Positions 22,439 to 35,208 are shown, counted from the first letter of the stretch. The stretch: DNA of 64,000 nt from Klebsormidium nitens (GCA_000708835.1 DF237227.1:49802-113801), one strand, 5' to 3'. Program-made: numbers and translations. The notes: generated from the letters alone by a model not told the origin.

Positions 22439-25400
22439 TTACGACTTCAGCTCGTACTGCTGAACCTGCAAAGGTTGCTGACCCAGCTTCTGCTTCGACG
22501 GCTTCTTCGGCCGCTCTTCCATCTGCGCCAGGGCAGGCGTAAGGCCCTTTTCGGTGGCGATCGCCGCCTTGTTCGCTGCCACTACCGCTGCGACCTCCTT
22601 AGGCATGTATTTCTGCACACAAGCAAACAGTCGGGCTGAACACAACGATCAAAGGAGAAAGCCCACAATCCAGAGACCCTTTTATGAGTGTCTTGCACAT
22701 GGTAGAAATTTGATCTGCCGGCAAGTTTGGTCGGCCACATGCTTGAGAACCAACCTGGCAAACAGCTTTTCGGAGTACGGAGAGAGCCAATCAAGCACGG
22801 GAATCCTGAGGAGTTCCGGGGCGGCAAAAGTTGTCTCTGACTTTGGCACCGGATGCCCCTGCTATCATTCGAAACTTGCTGAAGTCCTTGCGTTGGATAA
22901 AAATGCTGAGACTGGAAGCGGGCTACCAGACCGAGCTCCAACGTGCGCCCGATGAGTTTGTGATTAGGAGGTGAGTCAAGAACATCTCATAAACCCACGC
23001 GAACACAGAGAAGTCACATTCTACCGATAACTTGGATCTTTAGGCCTTATCAGAATATAAGAGAAAAGAATGCGTCGTCCATCTGAATATTTTATCCACT
23101 CCCCACTACTACGCGATCCAATTTGAGGTCGTGGGACTTATCAAGAACAGCTCGGTTGTCCAGATGCGTCTCCACACTAGCAACAACTCCTCAGGTAACG
23201 CAATACTTTCCTAATGTTGCGTTAGTATCATCCGTCCAACGCCAGCTTCGTGCCTCACCTCGTCGTGCTTTGCCAGTACCTCCGTCGCCGCGAAATGGCA
23301 CCCCCCCACGCGCTCCCCCCCGGCCGTCTGCCCCTCCATCCCGAGCCCCGTCTGCTTCAAAATGCTCGGGTCCGCGGCCTTCAGCTGCCCGGTGACCGCT
23401 TCCCCCGGGCTTTCCGGTTCCCCCGATCGTAGAAACCCCTCCACCACAACGGAATGCCCCTCCCGGAACAGGTCGGGGAGTGCCCCCCGGTAACGCACGA
23501 CGAGCTCCGTCGCGAGATCGGTTACCACGAACTCCATCTCCGTCGAGTGGCGGAAGTGGCGCACGCTGCCGTCGAGGACAAGCCCGCCGAGGCGCAGGCG
23601 GCGCTTTGCGTCGGGGACAACGCCTTGCTCGGAGAGGGTCGCCATGGCCTACAAGCAGGGTTACGGCTGGGTTAAGAAGGTGGGGTTCTTGCTAATGTAA
23701 CAAGGGGGGGTTATAGCTGGGTTAACAAGGTGGCGCTTTGCGTTGGGGACGACGCCTTGCTCGGAGAGGGTCGCCCTGGCCTGCAAGCAGGGTGACGGCT
23801 GGGTTATGAAGGTGAGGTTCTTGCAAAATTAACAAGGCGGGGTTAAAGCTAGGTTAACAAGGTGGCGCTTCGCGTTGGGGACGACGCCTTGCTCAGAGAG
23901 GGTCGCCATGGCCTGCGGGAGACATTAGGCGGGATTGAGGCAGCTTAAGCAAAACGTAACCATGTTGAAAACCAGAGAGTCAATCTTCAACGACGATTGT
24001 GCGTGCGCCACTTCGCATCGGGCACGATGCCTTGCTCGGAGAGGGTCGCCATGGCCTGTGCAGAGAAGTTACAGCTGGGTTAAAGGGGTAGGGCTAGGAA
24101 AAACGCCTTGCTCGGAGGGGGTCCCGATGGCTTGCGGGCAAGGGTTACAGATGGATTAGGAAGATGGGAATACAGCTAGATTCGAAGAAGCTGGCATATC
24201 ACGTCAAGGAGGGCCCCTTGCTCGAAGAGGGTCGACATGCCCTGGGGTAAGGGTGACAGCTGGGTTAAGAAGGTGGACTTAAAGCTGGGTTAACAAACTG
24301 AGGTTTCAGCTGGGTTATGGAGGTGGCGCTTTGCATTTGAAAGGACGCCTTGCTCAGAAAGGGTCACCACGACGTCCGGGCAGGGGTTACGGCTGAGTTA
24401 AGAAGGTCAAGACGAAGGGGATACCGATCTGAAGCATTGGTTGTCAGTGACTTGTCATCTGTACATCCAACGCTCGATGTTGGTCCAGACGCCTTGCTCG
24501 GAAAGGGACACCATGGCCCGCGGGGCAGGATTAAGCTGGATTAAGAAGGTTTGGTAAGCTAATTCTGTAATGGAGAAGTGAGAGTCAGTTTTACTGATTG
24601 TGCATGCGGGCGTTGAAGTCGAAAGCCAAAACCAACCGCGGGTTCTTGAGGTGGTGTTGGACCCAGGAAACGGCTCAACTGCTGTTCTAACGCAGCCGCT
24701 TGTGCGGTCTACAACATACTTGGGTCCGAAAACCTAGATGAATGCTTGAAGAAGGGGAAGAAGGTGCTTGGTTTTAAAAAAAATATTAACATGGTGTTCA
24801 CTTGACTAACAGACCGTGGAGGGGTCACGGTAGGACTGAGGTAAGGAAACGGTGCAACCAAGCATGACGAGTTGCCGAGAGGAGGGATCACTTAGACCAA
24901 CTTGTTAAGAACTATTCCGCTGCTAGGCAACGAGCTCAAATCTTGTGCGTACTAAGTGCGTACTAAGAGAATGAAAACATCCCCCCTTCGGCGCACAAGG
25001 GGCAATCTCCAAATGCAGGAGATTGTTTCACACACCTGAGTGGGCGTAATGTAGAAGACGAGGTTCTCCTGGAACGCATTCAGCACGAACGCCCCAAACG
25101 CTGCCACCACCGCGCCCCCCCCAACGAGCCGCCACAGCTTCTGCGCCTGGCGCGCGCGCGCCTTTGCCGCGATGTCAACGTGTCCGTCGGCGCGCCGGGG
25201 CGCAGCAGCGAAGAACCTTGTGGTACCCCGGGGGTTCAAGAAAGGCGCCCCAGAGAAGGGGGTGTGAGGAGCATTGGGAAAGGGAGGTCTCAAATTGTGG
25301 GAGGAGGTGTTTGCGCTGCTGTGGAAAAGCTGCCGTGCTTGTAAGGAGGACAGCAGCGAGCCGGTGTTGGAAGAGGGAGGTGATGATATGTGAGAGGGAG

Positions 25401-25512
25401 AGGGAAGGTGGAGGCGGCGGATGCTCTGAGCGAAAGAGGAAGGGGGTGTGTGGGAGGGGGAGAAGGTGCTGAAGAAAGATCTGGCGGCCACACCAAAAGA
25501 CTCTGGGTGCAT
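22439..25512 (-). CDS. CCME: Mitochondrial cytochrome c maturation haem chaperone CcmE
   Basis: Exons 25512-25036, 23648-23259 and 22612-22439 encode 346 residues; an in-frame ATG at 25539 would add nine. The first 110 or so residues are Ser/Pro/Arg-rich with few acidic residues, fitting a mitochondrial presequence. One membrane segment follows (GGGAVVAAFGAFVLNAF), then NLVFYITPTQ and the OB-fold domain with RLRLGGLV, HSTEMEFVVTD and VVVEGFL. The haem-attachment motif HxxxY is present as AKHDEKYMP. CcmE binds haem covalently through this His and hands it to the c-type cytochrome ligase of System I, as in plant mitochondria. The tail after YMP is rich in Lys, Gln and Glu. The His and Tyr of the motif lie in different exons, since intron 2 splits HDE from KY. 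Intron 1 is filled with copies of the exon-2 start. Confidence 0.93.
23620..24540 (-). repeat. Array of about 8 acceptor/exon-2-start units in CcmE intron 1
   Basis: The real exon 2 starts at 23648 (encoding AMATLSEQGV). Its start and acceptor recur near 23754, 23887, 24030, 24106, 24219, 24346 and 24489, marked on the plus strand by GCCTTGCTCGGAGAGGGTC and variants. The TTACGGCTGGGTTAAGAAGG-like intron tail is repeated as well. Spacing is 76-143 bp, mostly 113-143. Nearly the whole intron is built of these units. Confidence 0.88.
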
Positions 25513-25539
25513 AACTGCCCTCTGCAGACAAGTCACCAT

Positions 25540-26537
25540 TTTTTTTTTTTGTTGCTTGAGAAAACAGATCTCAAGGGAGCTGCCTGATCGAGGCTCTGCT
25601 ATGTCTTGCCTTGATTTTGAGATAACCACACTAGTTGCCACCAACAGCATTAACAAGAAAGGTGTCAAGCAGCAACGTGTACAAAGTCAGTTTGCTGTGG
25701 ACAAGCATGTGACATGAGGATGCATGAGTTCAAGAGCACAAGCATACACAAAAAAGATAGGGGAGGTTCCAAGTAGCCAAAGAAGAAATATGATAGATCT
25801 ATGGGAGCTGCATATCTACGGAACGTCGCTATGTGATTGGATAGATGTCTATCTTGTACGCCGGTCATACCATGTAGCTCCAGAACTCGCAGCATGCTTA
25901 GATAAATTTCTGATCTTCAGATCTTTGCAGCTCAAACTCACATCCATGTCATCCTTTTATTCCGCACTCACCTGGATCAGAGCAGCGAAAGCACTCCCCG
26001 GAACTGCATGTCTGGTCAATGGTGTGAGAGGCCACATGATGTATGACCGATAGCTTAGTGGCTCCACCAACAGATGGTAACCTTTTTAGACACACAATAA
26101 GGTTTCTACAGCCCCATGCGGCTCCTTCTCTATGCTGAAGGATCAATATCAGTGATGAGCAGACAAGTGCATCCTGCCCTCCCCTGCCGCATCCGTTGCC
26201 TGTGCGTCTCCAGCGTTGCATGAAAGTTGGGGGCCACGATTTCCAAATTCCAAGCTGTGATCTGATCGTAACTAGAGTAGGGGCTCGGGCAGCAGGGGTT
26301 CTTTTGGCTTCTGCTCCGGGGATCATCCACAGCGCGGCAGTTCAGACTGACATGACGTTGACAGTTGTATTAAGTTTGTTGTCCGAAGCGAGGAGGACCA
26401 GCAGCACACATGCATGCACATGTCCAGACCGTCTATAAGGTATAAGAGTTTTCATGTTTGCAGTGGCAGTTTCAGCTCGTCATACTCATATAAGAAGCGA
26501 TTGGTGGTGAGGACTTCGGCGAGGCGCCGCGCGCACC
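25540..26537. other. Divergent intergenic region between CcmE and the SnoaL-like gene
   Basis: About 1 kb separates the two start codons, so both promoters should lie here. No clear core promoter element stands out. Minus-strand coding-like frames at about 25950-26330 and 26452-26690 run through it and into the 5' part of the SnoaL-like gene, but match nothing I recognise. Confidence 0.5.
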
Positions 26538-29492
26538 ATGGGTTGCCAGTATGCGTGTGTTGCACCAGCTGGTTTGGGTCAAAGGGTTGTGCAAGATGGT
26601 GGAAATGCCCAAAGATCTCACAGCAACGGCAAGGCAGAATGGGCTGTTCAAGTATTTGCAACAGGCGCTGGCCAAAACGGATCTTCGCAGCATTTCACTC
26701 AGAGATGCCCATTCGCACAAAGATGGTTGAAATGCAGCTTCTCGGGGATATCGCGACCCTCACAGTGGCAGCCATATCTTATCCAACCGCCCATTTCTAG
26801 GCAAAAAGCTGCGGACCCTCGAGTGGTTGCGAAAGCAGTGAATGCGCCCAGCACAGAAACGTCAAACACAGCAAAGGGTGCGTTGGAGTTAGGGGAAGAC
26901 GTCCCCCTGCGTGACGCGTCCGAGGTTGTGCAATCGTTCTACAGCTCAATAAACAAATGCGACATTGACCTAGCGATGAGCTTCATCTCGGAAGACTGCA
27001 GGTACGAGGATATGATCTATACGAAGCCATTCGTTGGCCGGCAGGTGAGTGCGCAGCTCATTAATTCTGCACCCCTCTTCTTTCGTCCCCTTTGATGCAG
27101 GTCTTCCATTTGTACTTTGTGCCACCACTCGTATGTCGGGCGGCAGTTGGATTCCCCACCGGGATGGCTTTTGCGACATTCTGAGAACCATTTCGGAGTG
27201 GCAACCAATATTTGAGCAGGGATCTGTTGGCTGGGCAGGTGGACAAACAAGAACAGGTCCTGTCTTCCCCTTTCGGATGTCTTGCAACTAGTCAGTTCAC
27301 CTAGTCAGTTCTACGTGTCCTCAGTAAAATCCAAGGAGACTCCTTGTCATCGAGCCAGAATTTGCAGCACTGCTGAGGCGAGTACTCTGTTAGCGAATCA
27401 CTAAATCCATATTCTCTCATGTGCAGGCGATTCGGGCTTTCTTTGAGGAGCAGACAAGCTTTTTCAAGGACGGGCTCGATTTCGTGATCGATGAGATAAG
27501 CGGCGGGAGCTCCGACTCATGCGGCCTGACCTGGCATGTTGGTGAGCAAGCGATTACTCGCCCCTGGCAAGCTTACGTTGACAGAGAATGCTGGCCATTT
27601 TTTGTTTCTGGCCGTTTTTTCGCTGGCATTTCTGGTCTCTGGCATGTTTCTGGTCTCTGGCCTAAGCTTGTGATGGCTTCCGGGGCTCGCTCACTGCTTG
27701 CATACAAGAGCGACTGCTCATTGGCATATCTCTCAAAGCGTGCTCTTCAGCATCATGCTATTTCCAATCGCCTTCAAAATTCTGGTTCGAAACCTTGGGT
27801 GTCCAAGTACGATCACTTCAGCCACTGGCCTCGATCTTGAGGGCAGATCATGTCCCTGGATAGAGCGAACTTTTCAAGTGTTGCCTACGTTCTCAGTGCA
27901 CCCGTGTGTAGATTCTAAGAGCAAATGACACTCCAAACTAGATTCGGCGGGTTCCAACGGAAGGTGCCGATTTTGCATTGTCGTTTCCTTGATTTGACAA
28001 GATTGTTGCAACCTGGCCTTCGCAGCTCGCAATTGCGCTATGCTTATAGGCCTTATGGGACGCGTTCACAGTCTTCTTTTCGTTTGCAAGCGCTCATGTC
28101 ACGAAGAAATTTCTGACGGCCGGCCAGGCTTTGAAGCCGTCTCCTTTGAGACTTCGTGACAGGGTGGAAAATTGGTTGAGGTACTTGCCGTTTCAGGGGC
28201 GGCAGAACTTTTCGTAAGGCAATCTCGCTTACGTCATTTTCCGTCCGTGAGGAAGTTTCTTTCCAATTCGGCCAAGATACTAAGGATTCAACATTGGACA
28301 GCTGCTTAGTATTTCCGGGGGAGATTTTAAGAGTATGTATGGATGTAAGTTAACTTTGGTCAAGGGAGTCGATTTCAGTCAGGTCTGTTCGTTGGGTGTC
28401 AACGCTGGTGGTATTTTGATTCAGTGCAAGGAACAGGATTTCGAGTGGGCTTCATGGTATCGGGCGGCACGGCAGCCACTTCCTCTACCCCACTTCTTAT
28501 TTCAAGGATTTGACCATTTTGCCCTGACTTCTTGGCACACATACCGGCTACTCGGGGCGACACGAAAGTCAGGATAAGAACAAAGCCTTGTCGATAAGTA
28601 TCACAGCTTTGGGAGAACGCTGATCTGGACGGTCCCATTATGATTCGAACTTTAACGTACAGAAACGGTCAGTCTGGCGCCACGCAAGCATTCGTTTCCA
28701 AAGGATTCAACATTCTCTTGATCGACACTCACGGGACTGTTTATAGATACATCGCACTTCGACCGTTTGTCGCCGCTTCAAGGTAGGACGACTTCTGCAT
28801 CTGAGCTCCGTAACGGTTGCGCCAAAGCGCAATTGTTTGCAAAGCTTTACGCTTTGCAAACCTTTTTCCCGTGTTTTCGTGCAGAGTTTCAGGGAAAGGT
28901 GTTCCCGAACAGCCGGGGCTGCAGCTACTACAGATGCGCGGTCGGAGCGGACGGGAAACAACAGATTGTGTACGTTGCGTGTTTCCATGGAGTCCTGTCA
29001 TGCCTTCTTTGGTTAACGAGATGGAACGAGTGGCTCAATTAAACAGCCTCCCAGCTTCCTTCAGATTGGATGCTGCGCCTGCTGCCTTTGAACGCCGTGT
29101 GTTTTCGCTTGTGCCTGAGCCACTTTACTAAGCGGTTATGAGATCGTTTATTTTTTATGTTCCTCCCATCGGCTACTATTTTACGCTGAACGCGATGAAT
29201 AAGTTACTACTTAGTTACACAAGTCGGCCTTGGGTTGATATGAGGCTCGGTGGTTGAGCATGGCAATGAGTCACTTGTATCTGTGGAAAGAAAGTCTTTT
29301 CAGGAGTTGCCTCAACGTGCAAACTTGTTGACGTCGTGCAATTGACCGAAAGGGTGTCGCTTGTGCAGGTACGGAAGGGACATGGTGGAGTCAGCTTTGA
29401 AACCAGGTAGTGCTTCTCTCGTACTCCTTCGATTTGTCGCGGCACTCTTCAAACGCTTCCCCAAGCTACTAGATGTGGCCTCTTCGGAGTAG
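26538..29492 (+). CDS. SnoaL-like / NTF2-like domain protein (plant type)
   Basis: Exons 26538-27044, 27427-27541, 28885-28969 and 29369-29492 join to 276 residues. The domain begins at VVQSFYSSINKCDIDLAMSF and continues through CRYEDMIYTKPFVGRQ, AIRAFFEEQTSFFKDGLDF, FVIDEISGG..CGLTWHVE, FQGKVFPNSRGCSYYRC and QQIVYGRDMVESALKPG. This order matches plant SnoaL-like (NTF2 superfamily) proteins, often predicted to be plastid proteins; their substrate is generally unknown. A hydrophobic C-terminal helix follows (SLVLLRFVAALFKRF). The start is uncertain. The first 95 or so residues from ATG 26538 look unlike a domain and could be transit peptide, or the true start could lie after an acceptor-like TTCTAG at 26800. 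The domain exons are solid; the N-terminus is not. Confidence 0.78.
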
Positions 29493-32290
29493 TATGAAAC
29501 GGCAAAAAGTCGCGCTCAATATGCGGTCTGCCAAGACAGATCAACTACGACATCAAGCAGGCTCCAATCGTTCTGGTTGTTAAAGTTCTCGTATGCCAGC
29601 TCTGGCACTATTTGGCGTGTAGGTTTAACCTGGCTTTGTCTAGCAAGTGTTCTGCGCCCGTTCGACCAGCAATTGGAGCGAATTGCCGCTTTGAAAACAC
29701 ATTTGTCAGTCGTTCTGGAGCATGGCACTACACAGACCCTAGAGAGTCCATTTGAAAAGTTAATGGACGAGGAAAATCTAGAGGTTATGGATGATGAAGT
29801 GTCGTGTTACAATATGCACATGTCACAAGGAAGGTGCTGCATCTAATGCCTAACGATCTGACTACTGGGCGGGATGTGAGAGCCCTGTGAGAGATGGAGC
29901 ATAGTTTTGCATTGGTATAGCTTGCCCATTAGTATCATCGTCAGTGCCACTCCCAACTCTCCAGTTTTGCATCAGAGGCTTTTCTGCACCGTCTCATGTA
30001 TCTCGGTGTATGCACATTGCAATGGCATGCTCACACCACCACGTGACTTACACCGATACAACTTAGTGTGGGCAACATGAGATGGCTTGATGGAAAGAAG
30101 ATTATCCTGGAAAGCACAAGAAGCGTATGCAGTTTGACAATGCACGAGTGCATGAGATGGCAATGCGAGTGGGCATTGGGCGCGGCCGTTATACCGTATA
30201 TATGATCGGTACGGTTTTATTTAGGTAAATGGACCATGCACGTACAGACTTGGTCATTCACAACGCAACCACGCCAAATTTTCTACGTACGGTGAATTCT
30301 GCGCGGCGGGCAAATTTTCAGCCCCGCAGACTCGGAGATGCCCAAAATGGCGATTTTTAGGGTTTTAAGATATGGCCTAATTTAGGCAGTTCTGCATGTA
30401 ATTTAAATCTGAAAATTGGTATATAGCCTTATTACGAGCAGTCTAAAATCGTATTAAGTTTTCAGTAAGTTCACAGGTGGGGATCTCAAACCGTCACGGT
30501 GGAGGTTTTTGCCTATGCAAAATCACAGAGTGAATTTGACCGTGAGTTCCGAACTACGGCGGTCACTTTCAGTGGCTTATTGAAAATCGAACTTTCAGCC
30601 ATCGAAACTTAGGGTTTTGACTCGGACCGTCGAGCGCTCCGAGACCGTGCGATTGCAAATCTGACGGTCGCTGAAGGAGGCCGGTATCGAACCACTTCGA
30701 TCTGAAAATGGCGTGGTTGCGTTGTGTTAGATAAGTGGCCGAGCTTTTGCCACGCGTCTCTTTCGAATGTGTAGAGGTTGCGTGACCTGGTTCGCAACCG
30801 GATACAGAAACTTTTGGCCGGTACACTTTTGACCTTTTGGTCACTCGGTGATCAGTGACGCAGCAGTGTGCACTGTGCAGGCCGTCAACCAGTCCTTGAA
30901 ACTTGAAAGTCCTTGAAAGGTGGACACCCCGGGTGCAAGCGTGCAATGTATACACCGGGTGCTTGTAGGAGACGGGCCGCGTGAAATGCTGAGTTGCTGG
31001 CCTCTCGTTGGATGGTGCCCACCTCTGCGGAAAGCTGTGAACCAATCAAGCGGACGAAATTGATTCGGCTGGCTGTCCAAAATAGAAGATTCTGGAGTTG
31101 AAGTACTGTATAGACCCGCGGGAAAAGTTAGTTCAATGGTGTACAGCAGTTTTGCAACAGGTTGCGGAAAAGTGGCCTTTTGAATGTGCCAACTGGCAGA
31201 CCGCGCGAAAAGAGAATCTCGGTCTCGAAAAGCCGCTCTCGTGACTCTGACTCACTGCCACGTTGCCACCTTGAACGACTCGCAACGAGCACAATTCTGC
31301 TGCAATCAAACTGCCGCAGATTCTGCAGTGCCAATCCAACTGGGTTAAGCTTCTTGCAGATGGATTGACACTGCTTTTAGTCGACGGGGATCGTGTCAAA
31401 GTCAAAGTTGGATAAACACGAACCCAGGGCCTGCTCGCCGCGTCCTTGTGCCACGATGGATTGCATCTAACCCAAACGGATTCCACGTCAGGCAATTATT
31501 TAAGGAAACTCTGTTTCATCCAAATCCGACATACAGCCATCCAACTTTCGACGCCCCGTCAGAACTAATGCAGAATGGTAGCGCGGACAAAGCCCGCGTC
31601 GAACTTGGCCTGACAGAATGGAAATTTTCTTCAAGGAATAAAAATCTGCAGAGGTTTACCTAGGTGCCGAAACCTTGGAGCCAATGTGGTTAGGGCAACC
31701 CACGGGTTCCAAGTCAGACAGGATTCCGGCCCCCCTCCGAACATTCGCTGGTTGATTCTCCCCCCCGGGAAGACGCGTGCGGAGTACCCAGAAGATTCGA
31801 AGAAACAGAAACAGACGCCCAAGTCGAGACCCCTAGCTCCGCGTCGTGCGGGAAGCGGGAGTCGTCCCCTGGGTACGTTCCACCTGCGCTTCGAATTTTC
31901 GAAATTCAGTGAACCGGGTGAATATTCAGCCCGCCTCGCACACACGTGAGACCGGCGTGTCGCGCAAGTTCATCCGCCCTGCATGTACACAGCGTGGCGT
32001 TTTGCGCGACAGCCCACGGGCAGATTCTTCCGCGGATTCCTGCATCGCAACTCGGGCGTGGCCAAGGTTCCTTCACCTGCGCGCTGCGGTTCACCGGACG
32101 ATTCGTCTTCGGCTGTACCGTGCACTGCACAAGGGCTACGACACCATGGCCGCAGTCTGGCAACCACGTTGCTCCCCGTGCTGGCCTTAGGTCATTCTGA
32201 AAGCAGCAGGGCGGCAACAGTTGCTCCTCGTTCCCGTCGCCCCTCCTCTGGTTCTCCGCAGGGCGACCCCTTGTCGTCCAGTGGGCCAGC
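29493..32290. other. Intergenic region without a recognised gene
   Basis: Open frames here are short or overlap on both strands without protein-like composition. The 219-residue minus frame at 31906-32565 overlaps the start of the DUF506 gene and is judged a shadow. An 18-bp perfect inverted repeat (30259-30276 and 30709-30726) brackets 432 bp of AT-rich text. The last 500 bases should hold the DUF506 promoter and 5' UTR. Confidence 0.55.
30259..30726. repeat. 18-bp perfect inverted repeat with 432-bp spacer
   Basis: CACAACGCAACCACGCCA at 30259-30276 recurs as its reverse complement at 30709-30726. Similarity fades quickly on both sides, and no target-site duplication or coding frame is seen. 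It may be the worn ends of a small element. Confidence 0.5.
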
Positions 32291-35208
32291 ATGCCTTCTT
32301 TCCATGCACTGGTATCATCTGAGGAGCGGCAGGGTTGCACTGAATCAGACGGCGCGTCCACTTCGGCGAGCACGAGGCACACCAGAGCGAAGACACTGCC
32401 AGCCAAGATGACGGCAATCCAGAAGAAGTCCTCCGCCAGTGCGCTTCTCCGGGCAAAGGCTGTCTCAGCGCCTCTTGGCGCGTCAGTGAAGGCACGTCTC
32501 TGCGCAGACGCGAAAGGCCACTCAGCAGAGGACCAAAAGATGGCTGGGGGAGTTGAACCCCACACTGTGAATCTTGCGGCGATGGTTCATGCTTTCATTC
32601 ATGATGTGGAGGCTGAGGAGGTCAAATTACATAGGTCAAGGATGTGCAACCCGGATGACGAGGCATGCACAAGTGATTGTGAAGGGGATGGAGAAGGGTG
32701 CGGGTCAGGCGAGCTAGCTCAGGTCCTGAAGGTGAGCGGTTCTTAATCCATGCTGACTGCATTTTTTGTCGAATGTCCGTCAGACACCATTGCCATCATG
32801 CAGGTGATGTGACTTTGCTTTTGGTCAGCTGAACGGGTTTGGATGGGAGCCTGGAAGCCAGCTTGGCACTTCAGGAAGCGATTTTTCCTGGAGATGATCT
32901 TGTTTTGTCAAGACACACGAGCGAGGTGGTTCAGGACTGGTGAAGGACAGCTTTCCAATGTGTTCATCCACTATGTTTTGGATCGTCAATGAACCCTTTT
33001 ACTTCATTCATTTGAACTGTTCTTCTCATGCTTTACTTTCCTATGTTTCCTCGAACTGCGATGTTGTTTGGCAGTTTCGGTCACCGCCTCTGCCTTTTTT
33101 GTTGAGTAAAGAACGATTGGTCTTGATTTTTTCCTGAGTTCAAAAGAAGCTGTCAATACATTGGTTTGTATACTCCCTTTCTGGAATTGGACGGCCTTGT
33201 CGGCGTCATTCTCCTGTGTTATGATTCTTGGAGGTTGACCCCAAAGCCACCACCCTTATCTTCATCAAGTGTTTTAGTATTGTTGCTTACAAGGTGTTGC
33301 AAGCATTGCATTCTTTTGTTTCGAGAGGATTTTGCACTCATTGAGTATCACAGTGGGATGAAGCGCCACCCTTCTGAACTTTTCAAGCATTGGTACGGAC
33401 TGCATTTCATTGCCATGGCAAAGCATACAGTGGGGCAACTGTGCTGCAGTTTAAGTGTTTTGCAGGAGTTGAAGCCTCTCAATGAAGCCTCTCTATAGCC
33501 TCCAACAATAATGACCACCATCATCTCCCACTTCTTTTACATTGTTTAAAAGCCTCTCTAATGTTCCTCTGTCTGTTCTACAGGGCCTCACTCACACAAT
33601 GAGTGTAGCGGAGAGAGGTCTCCTGGCCGACGTCACTGCAGCAGTCAAAGCCACGAAAGAACAGCCAATGGAGCATGGGGAGAGTCAAGACGATGAAGAG
33701 TGCTCAGGGGGGTGCATTCGCAGGGCAGTGCTCAAGGGTCTGCGGAGGCAGGGTCATAATGCAGCCATGTGCAAGAGTAGATGGGACCATTCCAGGGGCT
33801 TTCCAGGGGGCGATTACGAGTACATTGACGTGACCGGGGACGCCTTCAGTTCAAAGGGAATGGAGGGGCGGGTGATTGTGGACGTGGACTTCAGGGCTCA
33901 GTTTGAGGTGAGCGGCCCTGGCTTGCAAAGATTGTTGGAATTGGAACAAATTGTGTCAATGTATCATCCATTGGGGGCACTCCTTGCAGATAATGTTGAT
34001 AATGTTGATAATGTTGACTTCTGAGTGTGCACTCCCTCTTACTTGTCCTTGCACCATTAACAGCAGCTGGTGTACATCTGAAGCAACTCCCACAATAGCC
34101 TATGTCGAGATTGTTAGCTTTCAGTGTAACGTCGAGGATGTCTTTTGATGTTTCTTGAGGCACTATACAGTTTGGTGTTTGTATTCCAATAAGGAGGCTT
34201 GCAATGACCCTCTGGTGTTTCGCAGTCTCCAATATTTGTTCTCTTTAGTTGGATGTTACAGTCAATTTACAGCATAGTTATCTGAGAGCTGCCCTTGTGT
34301 TTCTCAATGGCTGATGCTGGTTCTTTTTTGGGACCCCAAGTCAGAGAAGCGGTGTTATCCTCTGACCATTCTTGTACTGCAGTGATTCAGAGCAGCAACT
34401 CCAGTCCACTAATGATTCTCAAGAGTCATTTGACTGATGCTAATGTTACTCCTCCTTTCTTCAGATTGCGCGTCCCACACACCAATACCAGGCGGCCATT
34501 CAGGCAATTCCCGCCATCTTCGTTGGGCGCCTCGACCGGCTGGCGCAGATTGTCGAGATCATGGCGGAGGCCTGCAAGCAGTCGCTCAAGAAGCGAGGCA
34601 TGCACGTTCCCCCCTGGCGCCGGCCCGAGTACCTCCGCGCCAAGTGGTTCTCCGCCTACAAGCGCTCCACGCTCTCAAGCAGTGCCAGCCTGGCGAGCCT
34701 CTCGGGGAGCTTCGACTCGGCCTCTGGTTACGCAAGCTCGTCCGACAAGGAGAACGACAACGGGGCCCTTGGGCGGCTCGGCTGGTTTGCGGTGGCGGTG
34801 CCGGTGAGTCGGGCACAACGAGGCGTAGACGTTGAGATTGATGGTGAGGAGAAGGTGGTTTTCAACCGGGCGAAGCGGGGGGCGAGCGCGAGGGTGCACC
34901 TAGAGGGGGGCGAGAAGGGGAGCCAGCAGGGGTCTGAACGGCATGGGGTGATCAATCTGGAGTGGAAGCCTCCAGCAGTGCACGAGGGGAAGAGGCGGAT
35001 GGCGAAGTCGGTTGGGTCGGGGCTGGCTGGGGCGCTGATGGAAGCGGGGCTCACGGGGGCGCTGAGAAAGCAAGGGGCGGTGGGGGAGGATGCGTTTGCA
35101 GCTCAGCAGAGGCAAAGGCAGCCCAAGCTACAAAGCCTGGCGGGGAATGCGGGGATCAAGCAACAACAGACCAGGCCGCCGCCAAGGATTGCCATTGCAG
35201 CCCTGTGA
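32291..35208 (+). CDS. DUF506 (PDDEXK-like) family protein
   Basis: Three exons (32291-32731, 33584-33907, 34465-35208) give 502 residues in frame. An N-terminal segment with LAAMVHAFIHD resembles the helix found near the start of DUF506 proteins. An acidic Cys-containing linker follows. The core then has RRQGHNAAMCKSRWDHSRGF, GGDYEYIDV, GRVIVDVDFRAQFEIARPT, IPAIFVGRLDRLAQIVEIM and SLKKRGMHVPPWR, in the family order. DUF506 (PF04720) is a plant family assigned to the PDDEXK nuclease-like fold; its biochemical role is not settled. The C-terminal 130 residues are low-complexity, Gly/Ala/Lys-rich and probably disordered. The start at 32291 is the first ATG of the open frame; ATGs at 32408 and later are alternatives. 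A GATAATGTT triplet repeat lies in intron 2 near 33989-34015. Confidence 0.9.

Noticed and set aside
30670-30700. tRNA B-box-like GGTTCGATACC on the minus strand
   Set aside because: The flanking bases do not form a T-arm stem and no A-box or acceptor stem is found at the right distance.
31906-32565. 219-codon minus-strand open frame
   Set aside because: Overlaps the DUF506 first exon, which is supported by the later exons of a known family, so this is a shadow frame.
34295-34807. Plus-strand frame overlapping DUF506 exon 3
   Set aside because: It is out of frame with the conserved DUF506 core and is an Arg/Ser/Pro-rich shadow.
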